Below, piece after piece: positions 18,590 through 27,500 of a DNA stretch of 44,447 bases. Origin of the DNA: an uncultured Pirellulaceae bacterium (GTDB taxonomy: Bacteria > Planctomycetota > Planctomycetia > Pirellulales > Pirellulaceae); assembly GCA_937981585.1 (NCBI GenBank), contig CALJOA010000051.1, forward strand, positions 1-44,447, given 5' to 3'. The translations under genes were made by a program, and so were the position numbers. Numbering within the stretch: the stretch's first letter is position 1; every line of letters begins with the position of its first letter. The notes beneath the pieces are model-generated. The model was given only the letters and a program-made list of their open reading frames with translations. It made no database searches and had not been told where the DNA came from.

Positions 18590-19353
18590 AGCTCCTTTGG
18601 AGGGATGTGGCAGCTACGTGCTATTTTCCACAAATGATACGGTGAACGTAAAGCGAAAAAGAACATCTGTTGGCACTCGCAGCGACCGAAAGGGAGGGGT
18701 CACGTCCGTCAAGCACCGATTGGCTCAGGAAAAGCTTTTCCATTCTACAACTCCACTTTTGATTGTACACGTTATTTTACGTGTCCCATGGTTAATACAT
18801 CGTCAGTTTTGCCCAGATCAGCCACAAAACCCGCTATATGAAGACTGAGGAAACCCACTCGAACCTCAAAACGCCAATCGGATTGAGGCTCTGCCAACCG
18901 CTCGATCTGGACAGTTTGTCAGCCAGCAGTAGCAATCGGCTCCCTCTCACTGCACTCAGACTTTTGGTTTTAGGCTGAACCGTGATGCACTTCCGTTCAT
19001 ACATACACTACTGGATATGCAAATTCTTCCAACAGGCTTGGCTTTCACCAGCTTTCAGACCAACGATTGATTCAAGTTTCTGGTGGAAAGTTCGGTTGGG
19101 TTGTAGATAATGAAGGCCCGTAAATTTACTGGTGGTTTGTCAGCATTGAATTTTAGGATTAGCCGTTTTGGCGATAGCCACGGTTGCCGGGAAAAACCGG
19201 GGGCTATCGCCCAAACGGCTAATATTAAACGCCTAATATTGAAACTGGGACTGATCGCCCAAGCGGCCAAAAATTTCGACAAACCACTAGCTCAATCAAA
19301 CCAAGCAACGTCGTCTCACGTCTTCCCAAGAAGACAAGTACTACCAGTAGAAA
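18590..19353. other. 764 bp intergenic region with palindromes
   Basis: The region lies between the divergent pseudopilin and TPR genes. Near the pseudopilin start is a perfect 14-bp palindrome, GGAAAAGCTTTTCC (18728-18741), and an inverted pair ACACGT-TATTTT-ACGTGT (18767-18784); both are possible operator sites, by position only. The right part holds a family 2 repeat (19158-19223) nested inside a 10-bp inverted pair. Open frames here are shadows of the repeat. I see no gene. Confidence 0.6.
19158..19223. repeat. AGCCGTTT-GGCGATAGCC palindromic repeat, family 2
   Basis: The arms AGCCGTTTTGGCGATAGCC and GGCTATCGCCCAAACGGCT pair over 19 bp with one mismatch and are extended by ATT/AAT. An outer inverted pair GTGGTTTGTC (19132-19141) and GACAAACCAC (19278-19287) encloses the element plus an extra half-arm (ATCGCCCAAGCGGCC). 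The composite lies upstream of the TPR gene. Confidence 0.8.
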
Positions 19354-22300
19354 ATGAACTATCTAAACCGACCCCAATTCAGGTTAAGAGCCATCGCAAT
19401 TTTAGCCCTGCTGATCTCGGCAAGCTGTTTTGGACCAGGACAATCGATCGTCAATGCCGCTACCCAAGACGACGCTGGCCAGCGGATTTTTGAAACAGCC
19501 AGCTTGGCTCAGAACAATGAGTCCTATGAGTTTGCGATCAATGAATGGGACAAACTCCTGACACAGCATCCGAATTCGGAGCTGGTCCCGCGCGCCAATT
19601 ACAACGCCGGCGTCTGCAGCCTCCAGCTGGGACAATATGAAAAAGCGATCGAATATTTCAAAGCGGCTTCTCCGAAACTTGACCAAGAGTCAGGCCTCAA
19701 ACCAAAGTCAAATCTGTTTCTCGGTTTCGCTCAATTTCGTCACGGCAAAGACCTCAAAGAAGCTGGAACTCTATCGCAACAAGCGACCACTTTATTGACG
19801 ACCGCAACCCAAACGTTCGCAAGCCTACGGAGTTCAGAACCAAATTTCGAAGAGATAGATCAAGCCTGCTTTTTTCAAGGTGGCGCATTTGAGGAGCTTG
19901 GTCGTGATGAAGAAGCGGTCAAGTCGTACACGCAAATGCTGACCTACGCCAAACAGACTTTCAAATACGAAGGCCTGTTTGCCTTGGCTGATGCGGAAGC
20001 CAGACTGGGCCGGTATTCCAAGGCCCTCGAACACTACAATGCGTTTCGCACTGCCGCCAAATCCGAAGGCGGCCACCCGATGCTTAAGGACGTGGACCTC
20101 GAAGCCGGTCGGACCCTGATCCGCCTGGCGATCGCCGAGGAAAAGAGCGGCAACACTGATTCCGTCAACCAACAGCTCACTCAAGCCATCGAAATTCTCG
20201 CTCCGCTGTCGGCTCAAGATGTCGCGAGTCAAGAATCGGACGACGAGAAATTGATCGTTGAAGAAGCCCGATTTCAACAGGCATTTTGCGAATCCCGATT
20301 GGGTCGCTACGAAAAATCCGCCGGCCTTTACGCTTCGATTGCCGACAATCCCAAATCACCTCGTGCCGCCCAATCGCTGGTCAATGCGGGTCGTAACTAC
20401 ATCAACGCCCAACAGATCGACAAGGCAACCGTCGTTCTGGAAAAATCGTTGACGACCGATTCGAAATATGCGGCCGACGCGGCCCACTGGCTGGCCGAAG
20501 AAATCTATCTCAAATCTGAACCTGCACAGGCACAAAAAGCCTACGATCTCGCGACGTCGTGGATCTCAAAGTTAACCAGTGATCCAGCGACCGAAGGTTC
20601 CACAATCCTAGTATCGCTGAAGATGGACCAAGCCAACGCGATCTACGCGATGCCCGAGCGGCGCAAGGATTCGGTCGCGCTCTACCAAGAGATCGTCGAC
20701 AAACATTCCGATCATTCACTAGCTCCGCAGTCGTTGTACAACGCCGCGTTCGCATCACTTGAATTGGGCGACTACAAAAAAGCGATCGAGCAGGCCACTG
20801 CGTTTGAAACAGCCTACGCTTCATCCGACTATCTACCTGACACACTTGAAATCAAAGCCGACGCGTTGATGCTCGACGAACAACCCGAGCGAGCTGCCAA
20901 AGTTTTTGATCAGCTTGCGTCAAAGTTCTCTGATAACGAAAAAGCTCCGCTTTGGAAACTCGGAGCCGCGCGGTCGCTTTATATTCAAAAGCAGTACCAG
21001 CCCACGATCGACAAACTCCAACCAGTCGTTGGAACTCTGACCGATCCGGAAGTCAAAGCCGAAGCGCTGCACTGGATCGGATCGAGTCATTTTCAATTGA
21101 AAGATTATGCAAACGCTGCCGCCTCGCTTTCCAATGGCAGCCAGCTCAATGACAAATGGCGGCGTGCGGACGAAACGTTGTTGACGCTTTGCCAAGCCCA
21201 AATGGCGAACAAGCAAGTCGAGGCGGGCAAGCAAACGGCGTCCACGATGATTACCAAGTTTCCAAAATCGCCATTGCTCAGTGACCTGTACTATCACCTT
21301 GGTCGTCAGGCTTACGACGCCGAGCAGTTTGAAGAAGCGATCAAGAACTTTGAGCAGATCATCAAGAACTACGCCGATTCACGCTTTGCGCCTTATGCTC
21401 TTTATGATGCCGCGTGGAGCAAGATGGAACTGAAGAAGTTTGACGAATCTGAGAAGCTTTTCGCCACGCTGATGAGCAAGTTCCCCAAACACGAGCTGGC
21501 TCACAAGAGTAAGGTCGGCCGAGGTGCTTCGCTCCGAAAAACCGGTAACACAGAAGCTTCCATCGCAGAGTTGAAGGAGTTTATCGCAACCGGAAACGCA
21601 TCCGGACAAGCCAAATCGAATGCACTGTTTGAAATCGGCCTCAATCAGGTCGAATTGAAAAAATGGGACGATGCCATTGGCACTTTTAACCAGCTAATCA
21701 CCGAGTTTCCTGACTCGCCAAAACTGGACCGGTTTTATTACGAGCTGGCTTGGGCTCACAACTCGAAATCCGAAAAGGACAAGGGACTGGAGTATTTCAC
21801 CAAACTGGCAACCGAAAAACCGGACAGCCTTTTGGCTGGTGAATCGAATTTTCACGTGGGCACTTCTGCCTACGACGCTGGCAAGTTCGAAGAAGCCGTC
21901 AAAGCCTACACCGCTTGCCTGACTTCAAAAGCAGACGATCACGTGCGCGAGAAAGCCGCTTACAAACTTGCCTGGGCTCACTACAAACAAAATAAATTTG
22001 AACCTGCACTAAAGGCGTTCACCACCCAAACGGAATCGTTCCCAAAAGGCGACCTGCACACCGACGGGTTGTTCATGGTCGCCGAGTCACAGTTCCGTCT
22101 GAAGAACCACTCCGCGGCGCTGGCGGCGTACGAAAAAGCCCAACCGGCGATCAACGCTTCTAAAACCATTGAACCGAAAATCAAATGGCTCACAATGTTG
22201 CACGGCTCGCAAAGTGCCAATCAGGCGGGCCAGTACGATGCCGCAGTCAAGCTGGCATCTGGAATGGAATCGACCGAGGCTGACATCACTTACAAACAGG

Positions 22301-22734
22301 ACGCCGCCCTTGAACTGGGAACTGCTTACGCTTCCCTCAATCAACCTGAACAGGCGATGAAGTATTACCGCACCGCCGCAGAAAACCTCGGACGAACCGG
22401 GGCTCGAGCGCGTTGCATGATCGGCGACATGCATTTCGCAAACAAAAAGTTCCAGGATGCCGAGAACGAATTCAAATTGGTCTACTTCGGATTCGGAGGC
22501 CCCCAAGCTGCCGACGACGTCAAACCGTGGCAAGCCTACGCGATTTACGAAGCGGCTCGTTGCAGTTTCGTCCAAGTCGCAACTGCTCCCGAAGAATCGA
22601 AACAAAAACTGATCACTGAATCAATCCGGCAGTTTGAATATCTCATCAAAAACTATCCCGATGACAAACTTGCTCCCGAAGCCAAACGACAACTGGAAAC
22701 ACTTGCAAAACTAAAAAGTAGCTACTCAAGCTGA
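19354..22734 (+). CDS. large secreted tetratricopeptide-repeat protein
   Basis: The 1126 residues begin with a signal peptide (RLRAIAILALLISASCFGPG, likely cut after VNA at 35). They then consist almost wholly of TPR-type helical pairs; repeats such as YNAGVCSLQLGQYEKAIEYF and YHLGRQAYDAEQFEEAIKNFEQI are easy to see and run to about 1110. TPR arrays are protein-binding scaffolds. The repeats resemble those in YbgF/CpoB and BamD-like envelope proteins. The protein precedes exbB, exbD and the toroid gene on one strand, so it is probably a periplasmic partner of that motor. A similar pairing is known for TtpC, a TPR-containing partner of TonB systems in Vibrio. The exact role is unknown. Confidence 0.88.
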   Translation: MNYLNRPQFRLRAIAILALLISASCFGPGQSIVNAATQDDAGQRIFETASLAQNNESYEFAINEWDKLLTQHPNSELVPRANYNAGVCSLQLGQYEKAIEYFKAASPKLDQESGLKPKSNLFLGFAQFRHGKDLKEAGTLSQQATTLLTTATQTFASLRSSEPNFEEIDQACFFQGGAFEELGRDEEAVKSYTQMLTYAKQTFKYEGLFALADAEARLGRYSKALEHYNAFRTAAKSEGGHPMLKDVDLEAGRTLIRLAIAEEKSGNTDSVNQQLTQAIEILAPLSAQDVASQESDDEKLIVEEARFQQAFCESRLGRYEKSAGLYASIADNPKSPRAAQSLVNAGRNYINAQQIDKATVVLEKSLTTDSKYAADAAHWLAEEIYLKSEPAQAQKAYDLATSWISKLTSDPATEGSTILVSLKMDQANAIYAMPERRKDSVALYQEIVDKHSDHSLAPQSLYNAAFASLELGDYKKAIEQATAFETAYASSDYLPDTLEIKADALMLDEQPERAAKVFDQLASKFSDNEKAPLWKLGAARSLYIQKQYQPTIDKLQPVVGTLTDPEVKAEALHWIGSSHFQLKDYANAAASLSNGSQLNDKWRRADETLLTLCQAQMANKQVEAGKQTASTMITKFPKSPLLSDLYYHLGRQAYDAEQFEEAIKNFEQIIKNYADSRFAPYALYDAAWSKMELKKFDESEKLFATLMSKFPKHELAHKSKVGRGASLRKTGNTEASIAELKEFIATGNASGQAKSNALFEIGLNQVELKKWDDAIGTFNQLITEFPDSPKLDRFYYELAWAHNSKSEKDKGLEYFTKLATEKPDSLLAGESNFHVGTSAYDAGKFEEAVKAYTACLTSKADDHVREKAAYKLAWAHYKQNKFEPALKAFTTQTESFPKGDLHTDGLFMVAESQFRLKNHSAALAAYEKAQPAINASKTIEPKIKWLTMLHGSQSANQAGQYDAAVKLASGMESTEADITYKQDAALELGTAYASLNQPEQAMKYYRTAAENLGRTGARARCMIGDMHFANKKFQDAENEFKLVYFGFGGPQAADDVKPWQAYAIYEAARCSFVQVATAPEESKQKLITESIRQFEYLIKNYPDDKLAPEAKRQLETLAKLKSSYSS

Positions 22735-22746
22735 GCGCTCATCGAT

Positions 22747-22809
22747 AGTAGCGCGGCTGTCCCAGCCGTGTTATTGCAGCTTGTTCACGGCTGAGACAGC
22801 CGTGCTACT
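22747..22809. repeat. AGTAGC...GCTACT palindromic repeat, family 1
   Basis: This is a 63 bp copy, with left half CGGCTGTCCCAGCCG and right half CGGCTGAGACAGCCG. It is 12 bp after the stop of the TPR gene and before exbB. It shares ATCGATAGTAG at its left border with the 37684 copy. It may stabilise or trim the transcript between the two genes. Confidence 0.8.
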
Positions 22810-22906
22810 CAACGAATCCAATTAGAAAAACTAGCACTTGGATCTCGAGGTTTGAACGCCGCGTCGCGCAACCAGCGTTGGCGCAAAAACTAATATCGGA
22901 GTCACA

Positions 22907-23887
22907 ATGCATTTTTCCTTTTCAACATCCCAAACCAGATCAAATCGATTCGTAGTTGGGTTTTGTTTGATCGTGCTAAGCTTTTTGGCTTACACGTGCA
23001 GCAACATCCAAGGTCAACAAGTATCGATTCAATCAGGTGTTGGAGCAGCGGTAATCGCCAGTGCTCCACTGGCTCCCCAAGCCAAGGAAGCAGCATCTGA
23101 CGGAACGCAGCGGCGAGGAATCAACTTCCTTTCGTTGCTGACCCAAGGCGGCTGGTTCATGCTTCCGCTTTTGGTACTTTCGATTGCCGTGGTCACCATC
23201 GGAATTGAGCGTTACCTGGCGCTGCGTCGTGAGAAAGTATTTCCTCCCGAACTGATCGACCAGCTTTCGTTACTCAGTCAATCCGATGGAGGACTCGACC
23301 CTCGCCGGGCCTATCAAACGTGTCAGCGATATCCTTCATCGGCGGCTTACGTCCTACGTTCGATGCTGGTCAAAGTCGGTCGTCCACAACTTGAGATCGA
23401 AAACTCAATCAACGAAGCGAGCCAACGAGAAGCAACTCGATTGACCCAAATGACATCATGGCTGAGTCTTGCCGCTGCGATCGCGCCACTGATTGGATTG
23501 CTTGGAACCGTTTGGGGAATCACCCAAGCGTTCTACGATACCACCCAGCTGGCGGAGCTTAACGCTGGACAGAATCGCGGCGTCGCATTGGCTAACGGAA
23601 TTTATGTCGCGCTGGTAACCACGATGGTCGGATTGATGATCGCAATCCCGGCTGCGGTGCTTTCGCACTTTTACGAGAACCGGATCGTTCAGTTACTCAA
23701 CGAAATCAAAGAAATGGCGAGCAACCTGCTGCCGCAATTCGAGCGTTACGAAGGTCAAGTCAGATTCACCCAAGGCGTCGGGGACGTCTCAAGTGACTTT
23801 GACGGAGGAAAGCCTTCGGAAGACGCCTCGGCTCCGCTTGCGGACACGGAACAGAATTCCAAACAAGGAAAACGAGTCGCCCGCTGA
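22907..23887 (+). CDS. exbB: ExbB/TolQ/MotA-family proton channel subunit
   Basis: The protein is the channel subunit of a proton-motive-force motor in the inner membrane. An N-terminal hydrophobic, signal-like segment (VVGFCLIVLSFLAYTCSNIQG, to ~37) and a linker precede the three canonical helices. These are GGWFMLPLLVLSIAVVTIGIE (81-101), SWLSLAAAIAPLIGLLGTVWGI (184-205) and NGIYVALVTTMVGLMIAIPAAVL (230-252). The APLIGLLGTVWGI motif and Thr residues in helices 2 and 3 (201, 238-239) match ExbB positions that line the pore. The 326-residue length exceeds E. coli ExbB because of the N-terminal extension and an acidic tail. The gene is followed after 174 bp by exbD. Confidence 0.92.
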   Translation: MHFSFSTSQTRSNRFVVGFCLIVLSFLAYTCSNIQGQQVSIQSGVGAAVIASAPLAPQAKEAASDGTQRRGINFLSLLTQGGWFMLPLLVLSIAVVTIGIERYLALRREKVFPPELIDQLSLLSQSDGGLDPRRAYQTCQRYPSSAAYVLRSMLVKVGRPQLEIENSINEASQREATRLTQMTSWLSLAAAIAPLIGLLGTVWGITQAFYDTTQLAELNAGQNRGVALANGIYVALVTTMVGLMIAIPAAVLSHFYENRIVQLLNEIKEMASNLLPQFERYEGQVRFTQGVGDVSSDFDGGKPSEDASAPLADTEQNSKQGKRVAR

Positions 23888-23945
23888 CTTCCTCGCAACC
23901 GTCGCGACATCGTAGTGAACGACAACCCGCAGAGGCCGAGAATTT

Positions 23946-24011
23946 ATTAGCCGTTTGGGCGATAGCCCCGGTTAAACACCATTAACCGTGGCTATCGCCA
24001 AAACGGCTGAT
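23946..24011. repeat. AGCCGTTT-GGCGATAGCC palindromic repeat, family 2
   Basis: The arms AGCCGTTTGGGCGATAGCC and GGCTATCGCCAAAACGGCT pair with one mismatch and are extended inward by CCGGTTAA...TTAACCG. The element lies in the 174 bp gap between exbB and exbD, inside an apparent operon, so a hairpin here could process the transcript and change the ExbB:ExbD ratio. That effect is inference. Confidence 0.8.
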
Positions 24012-24061
24012 GTTGTTACTTTTTTTTCAAAAACGTTCTTCATCTTTTCTAAAACAAAACT

Positions 24062-24475
24062 ATGTCAGTAAGCATCAAACGCACTTCGGCCGTCGGATCG
24101 CTCAGCATCACGCCTTTGATTGATGTCGTGTTCCTGCTGCTGATCTTCTTCCTCGTCTCTTCCAGATTCTCTGAGGAAGAACGCGAATTGGACCTGAACC
24201 TGCCAAGTGTCACAGAAGCCCTTCCCGCTATGGCACAACCTCATGAGCTGGTCGTCAACATTGACGCACAGGGCCGCTACTACATCGACGGTGGGTTCCG
24301 GCAACTCGAACAAGTCGAACAAATCCTGCGCAGAGCCAAAACAAACAATCCGCTTACACAAACTGTCGTCATCCGGTGCGATAAGAAAACCGAATGCGAA
24401 CCGATGCTGGTAGCCATCGGGCTTTGTAAAAAAGTGGGCATCAACGAATACACTGCTACTATCGATGAACACTGA
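24062..24475 (+). CDS. exbD: ExbD/TolR-family proton channel subunit
   Basis: This 137-residue protein has a short cytoplasmic N-terminus, one transmembrane helix (about 19-36, LIDVVFLLLIFFLVSS) carrying Asp21, which is the proton-carrying residue in ExbD and TolR, and a periplasmic domain ending in a TolR-like fold. ExbD dimers sit within the ExbB pentamer and transmit proton flow to a TonB/TolA-like partner. It starts at ATG 24062 and is followed 58 bp later by the TonB-like toroid protein, the likely partner. Confidence 0.93.
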   Translation: MSVSIKRTSAVGSLSITPLIDVVFLLLIFFLVSSRFSEEERELDLNLPSVTEALPAMAQPHELVVNIDAQGRYYIDGGFRQLEQVEQILRRAKTNNPLTQTVVIRCDKKTECEPMLVAIGLCKKVGINEYTATIDEH

Positions 24476-24533
24476 CGGCCATCGGTCATCAATCACAGAC
24501 AGCAAAACCACAATCTCAAATCCCTGAATCGCC

Positions 24534-27500
24534 TTGAAGCGTAGAACCGTCCACAAGATAGAACCTGCCGCAAAGCAGAGCACATTGGACCATCAGTTTT
24601 GGCCAGTGCTGGTTGCGTTGACGGTTCTGTGTGGAATTGGGATGGGCGCTGTGTTGACGATTCTTCGTGGTCCCTGGCTATGGGGTAGCCTGCTGGTGCT
24701 TCCGCTGCTTGCCATCGGTGCAGTGTTCGCCCTGTTCCATTTGGACAATCATAGGCTTCGCCGCTCACTCCAGTTTGCGATTCTCCTGAGCCTGTCGCTT
24801 CACCTGCTGGTCATGGTGTTCGCATCGGTGATCAACATTTTCCAGAATCCCTATACGCCACAGGAAAAGCGGGTCGCCCAACGACGCGTTCGAGCAATCG
24901 AAGTTAGCGATCGTCGCGCGTCTTTCGTTTGGGAAGAGACAAACTCCAGAGATACGCCTGAACCCGAAGTCGCGCCTGACAAAGTCGAACGGCCCACGAC
25001 CACCCAAAAGAAACCTCAACCGGTTCCAGTCAAGGAAGAAGTCAAACCCGATATTTCGCCGCAACTGGTTCGCAAAGAAAAGCCAGTCGAATCGATTCCT
25101 CGCCAGAATCCTGAACTCTCTCGGCTTCAGCGACAGACTCAAAAGACGATCAAGTTAAAGTCCAGCCAAAAAGCAGTTGGCAAGACCAAGCAAGCCAAAA
25201 CAAAACCGGCAAAGTCCAGCCAGAAAAAGCCCAACCAAACAAAGCCGGACACAAAAGTCGAAAGCTCTCCCAAAGACGACTCGCTGGCCAAAAAGACCGA
25301 GCCAGCAAGTCGACCCAAACCGGTAATGCGAACACCTGCTCCCAAATCGACCTCGGCACCCAAGACTTCCCCGCGACCTGAAATGTCACCTGCTCCCTCG
25401 TCTCCGCGACGCGCACAGTTGGCGGATCGTAAAGTCGACTCGGCCGCCAATCCTTCTCCGTCTCAAGCCCGAACCAAGAAAACGACTCCCAACATTCCTC
25501 TGGCAAAAAGTAAAACGACGGCTTCAGAGAAAATCGCTTCTGCTCCAGCACCCAAACGAGCCGAGCTGCAACCTTCAAAAACCGCTGATCAGCTGATCAA
25601 ACGACCAACCAAATCGGCAACCAACAAACCGGCAATGACCAACAAGCCGACCGTATCGCTCAGCCCCAAATCACAGCTTGCCCGGTCAGTCACCCGGCGC
25701 AAGCCCAACCCGGTCAAGCCGACGATCTCAACCGAAACTTCACCAACTATGACCCCGCGGCGAGCGGTCACCGAAGCCTCGGTCGCCGTCACACCCAATC
25801 CGATCGAGAATCCTTCGCGTGCTCCGCAGTCCAATACGGCGTCGCGACAACTAAGCTCCAAAACTGTGTCCGTAACCAAAAGCACGACCGGCATGACCGG
25901 TGCTGGACGTTCGGAAAATCTTGACCGATTCGTTGGGGGAATCGAAAGCCGTGCCGTGCGAGCATCTGATTCTGCCCGGCGCGAACGAACAACCAACAAA
26001 TCTACCGACGCCCGGATGCTCTCGTCGTCTTCAAAATCCGAAGTTCGCCGAACCGTGGGAGAAACCAAGCTCCCAACCAGCGCGTTCAAGGCCGAAACGT
26101 CTGGTGCCGCAAAAATCGCCGGAACAACATCTCCACGCAGTAAAACCGTCGAATCTTCTGCGGCTCAAATTGACTCTCGGACAGGTTCAACGCGGGATCA
26201 GATTTCAGCGGAGAGGGGTTCAGCGTCGGTTGATATCGGACCAACCAAAATCGTCGCGGGCCGACAGTCGACTCGGCGGAGCGGCGGTGGCCAACCCGAG
26301 GTCTCACAGCTTGACCCTGACTCAACTCGTCGATCCAAAGACCGTTCGGATGTCCAACCGACCTTGGTCGCAGCAACGGCTGGAAGTGTAGCGGCACCTC
26401 GCAACCAATCCGCCATGACGCCAGCCACAGAGGCTTTTGAAGCGTCCGACAAAGCAACGTTCGCCTCTCGGACCGGTGGTGAATCGGAAATCACGGCTGA
26501 GCGTTGGTCATCCCAAAACGCTGGCGAGATTTCCAATCAAGGACAATCCGACACTGCAGAACAATTTGTCGACTCCCGCCGCCGCGCCCAACACAACGAG
26601 GATCAAGCCAGTTGGGATGAAGATGAGGACGAAGACGAAGAGAACCTCCGCGGCAATCGTCGAACTCGCACCGCTCAATCACCAGTGATCAACATAGCGC
26701 CCGGACTTGGGATTGCAAAATCAGATGGCCGCTCGGCCGCCAATCCCGATCAAACCGGTGATTCCCCCTCCGAATCAGTTGCTGCAGTTGTTCGCCGCCA
26801 GTCAACCGCCATGCTGCCTGGGTCTGGGCTAGGCCAGACAGCCGCCAATGCATTGCTTTCGGCGGCAACGTCGCTGCCGATCATCGAATCAACGCCTAGC
26901 CGGCGCACCGGCCGGGGCAGCTCGACCGCACCTCAAACCGAAATTAGTTCTGATTTGGTCGGTGGCGCCAATGAGCGCGGATCAAGATCGTTGCTTCCCG
27001 ACCTCTCACCAACGATGTCAGGCATGGCAACCAACGCTCCAGCGGCCGCCAGTTCGAATCCGGCGGCAGCATCAGCGTCGTCAGCAACCAGTGCGATCGA
27101 AGCGCTTGATGCGGCATCGGTTTCGTTGTCGCGGTCGAACCTGGAATCCATGGACGAAATTCAGGGAAGCGAACTTGATATCCAGGCCATCGAAGGTCCG
27201 GCTGGATTGGGCATGCGACCCGACAGTTTTGTTGGGGTCATGGCCCGGCCTTCATCCAAGGAAAGTAAGCAACTCCAGCCCGATTTCGACAACCGTTTCA
27301 AGAACGATAAATTCGGCGGAACTCCAACCATCAATCCGGACGCCGTGATCGCACGTGAAGCCTTCAAAAACCGTAGCCCTGCGGCGATGGCCAATGTCAC
27401 CGAACCGACCACCGAAGCCGCAATTCATTTGGGCTTGGAATTTTTGGCTCGTCACCAGTCGCCCGACGGTAGCTGGGCGTTGGGTGGATTTGACAAAAAC

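Noticed and set aside
18597-18848. 83-residue plus-strand frame upstream of the TPR gene
   Set aside because: It has no ribosome site or recognisable pattern, and it overlaps the presumed pseudopilin promoter region.
25139-26536. Long minus-strand frames under the linker of the toroid protein
   Set aside because: They are shadows of the low-complexity Ser/Thr/Lys/Pro-rich linker on the plus strand and have Leu/Arg/Cys-rich shadow composition.
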